This document shows positions 54,219 to 61,956 of a stretch of 64,000 nt of DNA, piece after piece (the first letter of the stretch is position 1; each line of letters begins with the position of its first letter). The position numbers and the translations under genes are program-made. The stretch lies in contig NZ_FOFM01000004.1 of the NCBI RefSeq assembly GCF_900110875.1, positions 1 through 64,000 of the forward strand, given 5' to 3'. This DNA comes from Pseudovibrio axinellae. GTDB lineage: Bacteria > Pseudomonadota > Alphaproteobacteria > Rhizobiales > Stappiaceae. The notes below the pieces were generated by a model. That model made no database searches. It worked only from the letters and a program-made list of their open reading frames with translations, and was not told where the DNA came from.

Positions 54219-54236
54219 ATTTTGTGATCACAAAAT
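54219..54236. promoter_or_regulatory. Perfect 18-bp palindrome, candidate GntR operator
   Basis: ATTTTGTGATCACAAAAT is exactly self-complementary and lies 87 bases upstream of the aminotransferase start. It shares TTTGTGATCA with the site in front of potF/gntR. FadR-type GntR regulators bind short palindromes of this kind. Confidence 0.7.
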
Positions 54237-54322
54237 ATCAAGGTGTTTTTTGTTCGCCTGTGAATCGCTGGGAGGCGGTTGCCGGGTTTGTAAGGCTTGC
54301 ATCGTCTGGAAGGAGTGACCCC

Positions 54323-55714
54323 ATGGACTACATTGCCAATCTTCCGCCAACACATGTGTTGCAGAAAAAGGATGCCGCTCATCATCTGCATCCCTTTACT
54401 GATACCCAGAGCCTTAATGCAAAAGGCACGCGGATTATTACGCGAGCTGAAGGCGTGTATTTGTGGGACTCTGAAGGCAATAAAATTCTTGATGGAATGG
54501 CCGGTCTTTGGTGCGTGAATGTTGGGTATGGCCGAAAAGAGATCATCGAAGCCGTTCATCGCCAGATGCAGCAGCTGCCCTACTACAATACATTTTTCCA
54601 GACATCACACCCTCCGGCGATTGCCCTGGCAGAAAAGATTGCAAAGCTTGCACCTGGAGACCTTGATTATGTGTTCTTTGCAGGTTCTGGTTCTGAGGCG
54701 AATGATACAGTGGTGCGTATGGTGCGTCATTACTGGGCCAGCAAAGGTAAACCGACCAAGAAAACCATAATTTCCCGACATAATGCCTATCATGGTTCAA
54801 CGATGGCGGGGGCGAGCCTTGGCGGCATGAGTGCTATGCATGCCCAAGGTGGATTGCCCATCCCAGATATCACCCATATCAATCAGCCTTACTGGTATGC
54901 AGAAGGCGGGGACATGGACCCGGCAGAATTCGGGTTGGCACGGGCGCGCGAGTTAGAACAGGAAATTGAACGACTGGGTGCGGACAATGTGGCGGCATTT
55001 ATTGGTGAGCCTATACAAGGGGCAGGTGGGGTTATTATTCCGCCTGAAACGTACTGGCCTGAAATTCAGCGGATTTGCCGCGAGCACGATATCTTGCTGG
55101 TTGCTGATGAAGTCATTTGTGGCTTTGGGCGCACGGGTCACTGGTTTGGTTCGCAAACATTTGGCTTCAAACCTGACCTGATGCCAATCGCAAAAGGCCT
55201 ATCCTCTGGTTATCTGCCGATTGGTGCTGTGGTGATGAGTGAAGATGTTGCCCAGGGTTTCATCACACATGGTGGTGAGTTTTGTCATGGCTTTACGTAT
55301 TCTGCACATCCTTCGGCTTGTGCAGCGGCGTTGGCTAACCTGGAAATTCTTGAGAGTGAACGTTTGCCTGCAAAAGTTGCGACTGATACAGGTCCGTATC
55401 TTGCAGAACGATGGCAGACACTGGCTGAGCACCCGCTTGTCGGTGAAACGCGCATTTGTGGTTTGATCGGTGCGTTGGAGCTTTCACCCGACAAAAAACG
55501 TCGCGCTCCCTTTGAAGCGGAAAGGGGCACTGTGGGCACCATCTGCCGTGATCATTGCTTTGCAACGGGGCTGGTGATGCGCCATGTGGGAGATACGATG
55601 GTTATTTCGCCTCCGCTTGTCATTTCTCACTCAGAAGTGGATGAGCTGATCGAGAAAGTACATCGGGCATTGGACCTGACTTCAGCGGATATTGCGCTTC
55701 AAGGGATCAAGTAG
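54323..55714 (+). CDS. Class III aminotransferase, putrescine-pyruvate type (SpuC-like)
   Basis: PLP enzyme of 463 residues. The Schiff-base lysine is K291 in PIAKGLSSGY; GSEANDTVVRMVRHYWA and DEVICGFGRTG are further cofactor contacts. N-terminal HHLHPFTD and GVYLWDSEGNKILDGMAGLW match omega-aminotransferases that act on putrescine or other diamines with pyruvate as acceptor. The ATG at 54323 has AAGGAG upstream; a frame from 54224 would begin inside the operator. Its context supports polyamine degradation. Confidence 0.88.
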   Translation: MDYIANLPPTHVLQKKDAAHHLHPFTDTQSLNAKGTRIITRAEGVYLWDSEGNKILDGMAGLWCVNVGYGRKEIIEAVHRQMQQLPYYNTFFQTSHPPAIALAEKIAKLAPGDLDYVFFAGSGSEANDTVVRMVRHYWASKGKPTKKTIISRHNAYHGSTMAGASLGGMSAMHAQGGLPIPDITHINQPYWYAEGGDMDPAEFGLARARELEQEIERLGADNVAAFIGEPIQGAGGVIIPPETYWPEIQRICREHDILLVADEVICGFGRTGHWFGSQTFGFKPDLMPIAKGLSSGYLPIGAVVMSEDVAQGFITHGGEFCHGFTYSAHPSACAAALANLEILESERLPAKVATDTGPYLAERWQTLAEHPLVGETRICGLIGALELSPDKKRRAPFEAERGTVGTICRDHCFATGLVMRHVGDTMVISPPLVISHSEVDELIEKVHRALDLTSADIALQGIK

Positions 55715-55717
55715 GCT

Positions 55718-56848
55718 TCAGTCCAGTGTGCGTTTGAACCTTTTCAGAGCGAGCAATGAAAGCAAAGCGACGAACAGGAAGAGCATGTAAACGCTGGCAG
55801 ATACCTCGTGCCACTCCGCTCCTTTTAAAAGGATAGCGCGCACAACCCTTAGGAAGTGGGTAAGAGGGAAGACCTCGCCAAGCTTTTGGGCCCATTCAGG
55901 CATGCCTGCATATGGGAACATAAAGCCTGAGAGCAGCAGGGATGGCAGGAAGAAGAAAAAGGCTATTTGCAATGCCTGCATTTGCGTCGTTGCCACGGTG
56001 GAAATAAAATATCCCAGCAGCACAAGGGCGATGACGAAGACAAGTGTAGCGGCGATCAATAGCATCAGTGTGCCTTCAAACGGAATGCTGAACAAAACTT
56101 TGCCTGCCACCAAAACAACAACGACCTGAACAGCTCCAACGACGATGTATGGCATAACCTTGCCGCACATAATCTCGAAGGGGGATGCCGGCATTGACAG
56201 CAGGTTTTCCATGGTTCCGCGTTCTGTCTCACGTGTGAGCGCAATGCTGGTCATCATCACCAATGTGAGCTGAAGGATCACGCCCAACAAGGCGGGAACA
56301 ATGTTGTACTGGGTAACGCCTTCAGGGTTGTATTTTCGATGGATGATTGTACTTGGCGTTAGAAGATCTTGCTTCAGGCTTGGGTTCTTTTGTTTGACGT
56401 TGGCGATCGCCTGTTCGATAATTGCTGGAGCGGAGGCAACTGCAGCGCCAGAGGCGGCGGGGTCTGTTGCATCTGCTTCGATGAGAATATTGGGAGTCCC
56501 TGCCTCTGCTTGTTTGGCAAAGTCGCTTGGGATCGTCACGATAAATGTGATTTTTCCTTTTCGGAGCATGCTCAGCGCTTGTGAGGGGGAGGCGTCTTTT
56601 TCGGTGAATTTAAAGTATTCTGAGTTTTCCAATGCGGTAACAGCTGCACGTGCATATGGGCCGTTTGCCATTGTGACCAAAGCGGTGGGAAGTCCACGCG
56701 GATCATTGTTGATCGCATAACCAAACAGCACGAGTTGGACCAATGGTACTCCAAGCATCATCGCGAAGGTGACACGGTCGCGGCGCATCTGAATGAACTC
56801 TTTGATGAGCATTGCCAAAAGTCGCTGAAATGAAAATATATGACTCAT
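55718..56848 (-). CDS. ABC-2 family permease (YbhR/YbhS-like)
   Basis: One N-terminal helix (FAMMLGVPLVQLVLFGYAINNDP), a large periplasmic domain (about 50-170) and five C-terminal helices with RETERGTMENLLSMP, a typical ABC-2 exporter motif. Its start overlaps the ATPase stop by ATGA. E. coli ybhGFSR has two permeases (YbhS and YbhR); only one is present here, so a homodimer is implied. Confidence 0.9.
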   Translation of the reverse strand: MSHIFSFQRLLAMLIKEFIQMRRDRVTFAMMLGVPLVQLVLFGYAINNDPRGLPTALVTMANGPYARAAVTALENSEYFKFTEKDASPSQALSMLRKGKITFIVTIPSDFAKQAEAGTPNILIEADATDPAASGAAVASAPAIIEQAIANVKQKNPSLKQDLLTPSTIIHRKYNPEGVTQYNIVPALLGVILQLTLVMMTSIALTRETERGTMENLLSMPASPFEIMCGKVMPYIVVGAVQVVVVLVAGKVLFSIPFEGTLMLLIAATLVFVIALVLLGYFISTVATTQMQALQIAFFFFLPSLLLSGFMFPYAGMPEWAQKLGEVFPLTHFLRVVRAILLKGAEWHEVSASVYMLFLFVALLSLLALKRFKRTLD

Positions 56849-57762
56849 TGCATATTGTCCGTGCTGTCACTCATAAACTTGATGAAGACGTCTTCCAGGT
56901 TGGTTTCAGCGCGCTCAATGTGAATGTCATCATGTTGTTCTAGTGGTTTAAGTGCCCGCTTTAATGCCTGTAGGTTTGTTCCTGTTACGTGCAGGGAGTT
57001 TCCAAACGGAGCCACCTGGTTTACCCCTTTGTTAGCTTGCAGCTCGGGGATAAACCGCTCCAGATTAGTACCGGTGAGCGTGTATGTATAAAGGCCTGCA
57101 TCTGCAATAACATCACCCAGAGGACCATCTGCCAGTTTGACGCCGTAGGAGATGTAAGTGATCCTATGGCAGCGTTCTGCCTCGTCCATGTAGTGGGTTG
57201 AGACAAGGACCGTCATGCCCTCAGCTGCGAGACGGTGAATTTCCTCCCAAAAGTCGCGGCGGGCTTTGGGGTCTACGCCGGCTGTTGGTTCATCCAAAAG
57301 CAAGAGCTTTGGTTTGTGCATGGTGCAGGCCGCAAGAGCGAGGCGCTGCTTCCAGCCACCAGACAGTTCTCCGGCCAACTGGTCACGACGCGACAGCAAG
57401 CCAAGCTTTTCCAGGGTTTCTGTTGTGTGCTTTTTTACTGATTTAAGGTCATAAAGCCGAGCGACAAAGCTAAGGTTTTCTTCGATCGTCAGGTCCTCAT
57501 AAAATGAGAACTTTTGGGTCATGTAACCAACCTGGCTTTTGATCAGCAGGCGATCCTTGAGCAGGTCATAACCAAGTACCTGGCCGTGTCCCTGATCGGG
57601 CTTGAGCAAACCACACATCATGCGGATGCAAGTTGTCTTTCCTGAGCCGTTGGGGCCAAGGAAGCCCACAATCTCACCAGGTTTGACATTGAGCGAGACA
57701 TTGTTGACCACGAGTTTTTTTCCAAAACGCTTTGTTAGGCCCTTTACGTCGATCGCATTCAT
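56845..57762 (-). CDS. ABC exporter ATP-binding protein (YbhF-like, single domain)
   Basis: Walker A GPNGSGKTT, signature LSGGWKQRLAL, Walker B LLLLDEPTAGVD and the H-loop VSTHYMDEAERC are intact. At 305 residues it has one nucleotide-binding domain, whereas E. coli YbhF has two, so it must act as a homodimer. Coupled by ATGA at both ends. Confidence 0.92.
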   Translation of the reverse strand: MNAIDVKGLTKRFGKKLVVNNVSLNVKPGEIVGFLGPNGSGKTTCIRMMCGLLKPDQGHGQVLGYDLLKDRLLIKSQVGYMTQKFSFYEDLTIEENLSFVARLYDLKSVKKHTTETLEKLGLLSRRDQLAGELSGGWKQRLALAACTMHKPKLLLLDEPTAGVDPKARRDFWEEIHRLAAEGMTVLVSTHYMDEAERCHRITYISYGVKLADGPLGDVIADAGLYTYTLTGTNLERFIPELQANKGVNQVAPFGNSLHVTGTNLQALKRALKPLEQHDDIHIERAETNLEDVFIKFMSDSTDNMQ

Positions 57763-58709
57763 CGCAAGCTGTCCAAATTAACGTCAAAGATTTGGCCGGG
57801 CCTAAGCGGGGAGTGCTTGGTAACGGGTTTGGCCTGCACCTCGTAGACCAGCTTTTCCCGTGCCTCTAGTGAGTAGATGACTGGTGGTGTAAATTCAGGC
57901 CCTTCTGCAATATGGGTGATCTGCAAGGCTTGCAGAGTTGTGCATCCAGAGCATCTGGCATTGAACTGGGCCCCCAACTTGAGTTGGGAGTATTGCTCTT
58001 CAGGTACAAAGAAGTGAAGTTTGACTGAGGTGTCGGGAAGTAGACTAGCGACTGGTGCAGAAGGGCCTGCCATCTCTCCTTTATGAAGGAAGATATCTGT
58101 GATCTTGGCGTTTTCTGGTGCGTAGATTTTTCGTTTTTCTAAAAGCCATTCAGCCAGATCAACCTTTGCTTTCGCCATTTCATACAAGCTCTCGGCTGCG
58201 GCGATCTGGTCTTCACGAGCCGGTAGTTTGGCGACGCTGAGTTGTGCTTGAAGCTCTGTGGTCCGCGCTTGTGCAACCAATAAGGCTGTTTCGGCTTCAT
58301 CGAACTGGGCTTGAGAAATAACATTGCGCCCTAAGAGACCTTGGTATCGATCATAAACGTTTTGAGAGTGCTGGGCTTGTGCTTGTGCGGAGCGCAGTGT
58401 GGCTTTTAATACCTCGATCTCCTCAGGGCGCTTGCCCAGCTTAAGGTCTTTGAGTGATGAGAGTGTTTGCTGAAGCTGCGCTTTAGCTTCCGCCAGTTTC
58501 ATGTTTGCGTCCGATTCAACGAGCACAGCAATGAGCTGGCCTTTCTTGACCAACTCCCCTTCCTCGACTTTTACATCAGCAATTTCGGAGAGCTCTACCG
58601 GCGCAAGCTTCAGGTAGTCACCTTCGACATAACCTGCTGTCAGGTTGGGCTCTGGCGAGCAAAACGCGATCCAACCTGCCACGATTGGAAGCGTGCAGAC
58701 ATTAAGCAT
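57759..58709 (-). CDS. HlyD-family membrane fusion protein (YbhG-like)
   Basis: One N-terminal hydrophobic segment (CTLPIVAGWIAFC) is followed by a lipoyl-type domain (YVEGDYLKLAPVELSEIADV), an alanine-rich coiled coil (about 80-190) and a beta-barrel region (FFVPEEQYSQLKLGAQF). A CSGC motif lies near residue 255. It bridges the inner-membrane exporter to an outer-membrane channel. The ATG at 58709 overlaps the regulator's stop; longer starts would sit deeper inside that gene. Confidence 0.87.
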   Translation of the reverse strand: MLNVCTLPIVAGWIAFCSPEPNLTAGYVEGDYLKLAPVELSEIADVKVEEGELVKKGQLIAVLVESDANMKLAEAKAQLQQTLSSLKDLKLGKRPEEIEVLKATLRSAQAQAQHSQNVYDRYQGLLGRNVISQAQFDEAETALLVAQARTTELQAQLSVAKLPAREDQIAAAESLYEMAKAKVDLAEWLLEKRKIYAPENAKITDIFLHKGEMAGPSAPVASLLPDTSVKLHFFVPEEQYSQLKLGAQFNARCSGCTTLQALQITHIAEGPEFTPPVIYSLEAREKLVYEVQAKPVTKHSPLRPGQIFDVNLDSLR

Positions 58710-59409
58710 TACTTGGGCCTTTCGATAAATCATCCAGAAGGGCATTGATTGAGCGGTGCAGGGTCGTCTTGATCTGGACCAGTTCATCTGGTCCGATGGA
58801 CTGCCAGTTCATGCGTTTAAGCACCAGTGGGCGTGCGAGACGGAGGTAGAGCAGCTGACCGATCATTGCGAAGATCGCGAGTTTCAATTCATCAGAGGTG
58901 ACGGGCTGTCCAGTGGCCCGGCTGAAAAGAACGGACACGCGATCCATTAATGGTTCAAATATCAGGTGGTAGAGCGTGTCGATTTCGTCTGGTGAGTGAA
59001 GCAGCTCTTTTAACATAAAGCCGATCAGCAGCTCTGCGCGCTTATTGGTCTGGGTGAAAGTGATCAGCTTATCTGTAATTTCAATTATTTTTTCGCGCGC
59101 CTGTGTGGGTGATAGTTGCTCAATTTCAGAGAGTTTTCTGTTCAGCACAACTGAGAGAACGTCGCCTATCGCCATTGCAACAAAATTAATGCAGGCGCGC
59201 TTCAGTCCTGCCTTGCCTTCGAAGTGATAAGCAATAGAGGCAATGTTGGTCTTTGCCGTCTGCGCAATTGCGCGGGTCGAGGTTGCTGCAAAGCCCTCGG
59301 TTCCAAAGTGTTCGAGGGCAGACATAATGAGATCGCGTTTTGTTTTGGCTGAGGGTGTTTCAGATGCCAGGACTTTACGCAGTTCATCAGGGCTAGGGGA
59401 ATTTGCCAT
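58702..59409 (-). CDS. TetR-family regulator, CecR (YbiH)-like
   Basis: The N-terminal HTH reads TSTRAIAQTAKTNIASIAYHF, the CecR/YbiH type with a C-terminal domain of the same family. In E. coli cecR precedes ybhGFSR, as here. The ATG at 59409 has GGTGA upstream and leaves the 24-bp palindrome outside the gene; a longer frame to 59487 would read through it. It likely represses its own operon. Confidence 0.87.
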   Translation of the reverse strand: MANSPSPDELRKVLASETPSAKTKRDLIMSALEHFGTEGFAATSTRAIAQTAKTNIASIAYHFEGKAGLKRACINFVAMAIGDVLSVVLNRKLSEIEQLSPTQAREKIIEITDKLITFTQTNKRAELLIGFMLKELLHSPDEIDTLYHLIFEPLMDRVSVLFSRATGQPVTSDELKLAIFAMIGQLLYLRLARPLVLKRMNWQSIGPDELVQIKTTLHRSINALLDDLSKGPSNA

Positions 59410-59422
59410 TGCGTCACCATAA

Positions 59423-59446
59423 ATTAAATCAATCGATTGATTTAAT
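59423..59446. promoter_or_regulatory. Perfect 24-bp palindrome, TetR operator
   Basis: ATTAAATCAATC is followed at once by its exact reverse complement, 14 bases before the TetR/CecR start codon. Position and symmetry point to autoregulation of the exporter operon. Confidence 0.8.
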
Positions 59447-59618
59447 GTTATATCCATTTTTTCTGCCTGTAAAGAATGTATCGTCAAATCTACTTCGGCG
59501 GAAAATTAGGGAAGGAACGGCTGTTTTGTAGTTTCTACACAGGCTATTTCCTATTTCCACAGCTACAGTAGCAACTTGCTCTTGAATTTCAGGTGGTTCG
59601 TGCTATCTACCCGCTCAT

Positions 59619-59708
59619 GGACACGTGGCCGAGTGGTCGAAGGCGCTCCCCTGCTAAGGGAGTAGGCCCGGAAGGGTCTCGAGGGTTCGAATCCCTCCGT
59701 GTCCGCCA
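59619..59708 (+). tRNA. tRNA-Ser(GCT)
   Basis: The acceptor stem GGACACG pairs with CGTGTCC, a long variable arm is present, the anticodon loop is CTGCTAA (GCT at 59653-59655), the T-arm is GGGTTCGAATCCC, and CCA is encoded. It reads AGY serine codons. Its 3' end is the likely integration site of the element to the right. Confidence 0.96.
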
Positions 59709-59741
59709 TCTTCCCTTTATTCGTCAAGCTGAATTACATAA

Positions 59742-59771
59742 CAATAACAACGTGTTATTGTGTGTTTTTTC
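59742..59771 (+). terminator. Inverted repeat with T-run after tRNA-Ser
   Basis: CAATAACA (59742-59749), ACG, TGTTATTG (59753-59760), then TGTG and six T. It can end tRNA transcription, though its TACATAACA overlaps the integrase-proximal repeat motif, so a protein-binding role is also possible. Confidence 0.6.
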
Positions 59772-59797
59772 TTTTGTGTTGACACTGAATCCCTTCC

Positions 59798-59833
59798 CTA
59801 CATAACATTCTACATAACAAACTACATAACATT
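59798..59833 (+). repeat. Three 12-bp tandem repeats upstream of the integrase
   Basis: CTACATAACA recurs at 59798, 59810 and 59822, exactly 12 bases apart, and a related TTACATAACA lies at 59734. The spacing and place between attL and int suit arm-type integrase or excisionase sites; an operator for int is the alternative. Confidence 0.75.
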
Positions 59834-59853
59834 TGTGTTTGGTGGAGTGTGAA

Positions 59854-61152
59854 ATGGGGTTCTCATTAAGTCGCGGTATCTACTATTTTGTGAAGCGTGT
59901 CCCAAAAAGATATGCCTTGGTTGAGCCTCGCACTCGTATCCAAATTTCCCTGAAAACCAAAAGTCCTGATGTTGCTGAAAAGAAGTCTCTCATGGTTGAA
60001 GAGAGGCTGGTTGCCTATTGGGAGGCTCTTCTTGCGAATAAAGAGGAGAGCGCTCAGGCGCATTACAAAGCGGCACTGAATTTTGCATCTGCGCACGGGT
60101 TCTCCTACCTATCGATCGACGATGTGGTGGTGTCTCCGCTTGATGATCTTGTCAAGCGTGTGAACGTGATACCGGAAACTGAAGTGCCTAGGCAAAACTC
60201 GGCTGCGATTGCGGGCGTTTTGGGTACTGAAAAGCCAGCCGTAAAGCTCTCAAAGGTGTATGAGGATTATCTTGAACTTACACCTGACCTGCGTGTGGGG
60301 ATGAGTGACGACCAGATCAGGAAATGGAAAAACCCAAAGTACAAAGCGATAAACAACTTCATTGCAGTGGTGGGTGATAAGGATGTGCGGGAGATCGGCC
60401 GCGAAGATGGGTTAAGATTGCGGCAATGGTGGATGGACCGGATCTTGGACGAGGGGATTAAGCCTGGGACAGCCAACAAGGACTTTACTCACCTGTCGAA
60501 AGTTTTTTCGACATGGTGCGATCTGAAACAAGAAAAACTTGAGAATCCATTTGTCCGGCTGCGGCTTGCAGAAGACGGGATCCAAGATGAACGCCCACCG
60601 TTTTCTCGTGATTGGATTGAAACGAAGCTGCTGGCTCCTGATGCATTCGGGGAGACCAATGAAGAGGCTGTATTAATCTTCAAGATCCTGATCAATACCG
60701 GATTGAGACCCTCTGAGGTGATTGGCGCAAAGCTGGAGCACTTCAAGATCACTCACAATGTGCCACATATCAGCATTGAAGAGTATCGAGCAGAGAGCTT
60801 TATGAGGAAGCTGAAAACCAAGTGGTCGGCACGCGAAGTCCCGCTTGTGGGTGTTTCGCTGGAAGCTGCACGGCGACTGGTGGCGCTTGGAGGGGTGCAG
60901 AAATACTACCTGAAATCAGATCAATGGTCGGCTCTCATCAACAAAGAGCTGGATGTGCATGGGTTGCGGGAAACTGAGCAGCACACGGCTTACTCTCTGC
61001 GGCACTCATTTGAAGACAGTTTGTTGGAGGCTGGGGTGGATCATCGCTTGCGTGTGGAGCTGATGGGGCATTCATACGAACGGCCAAAATACGGGGAAGG
61101 GGGGAGCTTACAGCTCAAGCGTGAGCAGATAGAGAAAATTGCGTTCTACTGA
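59854..61152 (+). CDS. Tyrosine-type site-specific integrase
   Basis: Integrates and excises the element. The C-terminal catalytic domain shows R285 (NTGLRPSE), R383-H384 (YSLRHSFE), H406 (LMGH) and Y413 (RPKYGEG); the His that normally precedes the second Arg by three residues is Tyr. An N-terminal arm-binding-like domain starts GFSLSRGIYYFVKRVPKRYA, and a SAM-like core-binding domain follows at about 130-240. The ATG at 59854 has GGTGGAG upstream. It lies 145 bases from tRNA-Ser. Confidence 0.9.
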   Translation: MGFSLSRGIYYFVKRVPKRYALVEPRTRIQISLKTKSPDVAEKKSLMVEERLVAYWEALLANKEESAQAHYKAALNFASAHGFSYLSIDDVVVSPLDDLVKRVNVIPETEVPRQNSAAIAGVLGTEKPAVKLSKVYEDYLELTPDLRVGMSDDQIRKWKNPKYKAINNFIAVVGDKDVREIGREDGLRLRQWWMDRILDEGIKPGTANKDFTHLSKVFSTWCDLKQEKLENPFVRLRLAEDGIQDERPPFSRDWIETKLLAPDAFGETNEEAVLIFKILINTGLRPSEVIGAKLEHFKITHNVPHISIEEYRAESFMRKLKTKWSAREVPLVGVSLEAARRLVALGGVQKYYLKSDQWSALINKELDVHGLRETEQHTAYSLRHSFEDSLLEAGVDHRLRVELMGHSYERPKYGEGGSLQLKREQIEKIAFY

Positions 61153-61376
61153 GCAGCAAGCTTTAATGCCAGTTGGAGGGCATCTTCTTTCTGCTTGTAC
61201 TCTTCGACTTCTTTGGTCAGGCGCTGGAAGATGGGCAGGTATTGGGTGTTGCCTGCTGCAATGATCCTGGCAACTTTCTTTTGCGCATTGAGAAGGCTCT
61301 CCAGCGTTACCTCCTCAATTTGAGGTGCTGAAGGTGCCTTTTGCGCTCTTAATTTTCTGCGTGGGGCAACGTTCAT
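61146..61376 (-). CDS. Small island protein, unknown
   Basis: A 76-residue basic N terminus (PRRKLRAQKA) followed by one long charged helix (LESLLNAQKKVARIIAAGNTQ, then a KEVEEYKQKEDALQL coil). It overlaps the integrase stop tail-to-tail by seven bases. No known domain; a weak AAGGT ribosome-binding site. It may be a regulator or structural coil. Confidence 0.6.
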   Translation of the reverse strand: MNVAPRRKLRAQKAPSAPQIEEVTLESLLNAQKKVARIIAAGNTQYLPIFQRLTKEVEEYKQKEDALQLALKLAAQ

Positions 61377-61410
61377 TTGATTACTTTACCTTCTTGCGTC
61401 TAGCTGGTTG

Positions 61411-61494
61411 TCAGAAAAGCTGGAGAAGCAGGGCTTTAAGTAGGTCTAGCGTGTGCCATGTAAGGGCGATGACCAGTGCCAGTTTAAGTTCCAT
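61411..61494 (-). CDS. Possible 27-residue hydrophobic peptide
   Basis: Starting at ATG 61494, overlapping the upstream gene's stop, the frame encodes a leucine-rich peptide (MELKLALVIALTW, then HTLDLLKALLLQLF) ending at TGA. It has one potential membrane helix. The ribosome-binding site is poor, so it is uncertain. Confidence 0.35.
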   Translation of the reverse strand: MELKLALVIALTWHTLDLLKALLLQLF

Positions 61495-61912
61495 CTTGAG
61501 ACCCGCTCGGCACTTGCTGAGAGACGTTCCAAGCCTCAATCATTTTGGGTTCTTGCCCTTCGGCCAAGATGAGTTCGTGCATTAGTTCCGAGCACACGAA
61601 GGCCATAGCGACACTTTGATCTTTGAACGCCTTGGGCTTGTGATCTTTGCCCTTGCGCTCATCGAATATTTCCCATTCACCGGGACCGCCGCGTAGTCGA
61701 AACAAGCGACCGTCTTTCGAGTTGATGTCCCAATGGCCTATGTTCCGTCGATAAACTTGGAAATGAGGAACCATTCCCGTCTCCTGCGTGTTGGGTTTAG
61801 CTAGATTGGACCTTGGGTTGCTCAAGCTTAAGCTTAAGTGCTGCCAGACCTGCTCAAGCTCTGCTGCAACTTTGGATGATTTGGCATCAGGAAGATGTGG
61901 CTTCATTGGCAT
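61484..61912 (-). CDS. Hypothetical island protein
   Basis: A 142-residue protein with FQVYRRNIGHWDINSKDGRLFRLRGGPGEWEI (read as QVYRRNIGHWDI, then GRLFRLRGGPGEWEI) and a helical C terminus (VAMAFVCSELMHELI). The compact beta-rich middle resembles small phage proteins, but I do not recognise it. The ATG at 61912 has AGGAGGTGAGA upstream, much better than the ATG at 61960, which overlaps the methyltransferase. Confidence 0.7.
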   Translation of the reverse strand: MPMKPHLPDAKSSKVAAELEQVWQHLSLSLSNPRSNLAKPNTQETGMVPHFQVYRRNIGHWDINSKDGRLFRLRGGPGEWEIFDERKGKDHKPKAFKDQSVAMAFVCSELMHELILAEGQEPKMIEAWNVSQQVPSGSQDGT

Positions 61913-61956
61913 TCTCACCTCCTGTGATTTGATCTGATAGTTGGAGCTCTGTCCGT

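Noticed and set aside
59798-59833. Tandem repeats considered as a CRISPR array
   Set aside because: The units are 12 bp with no unique spacers and no cas genes are present.
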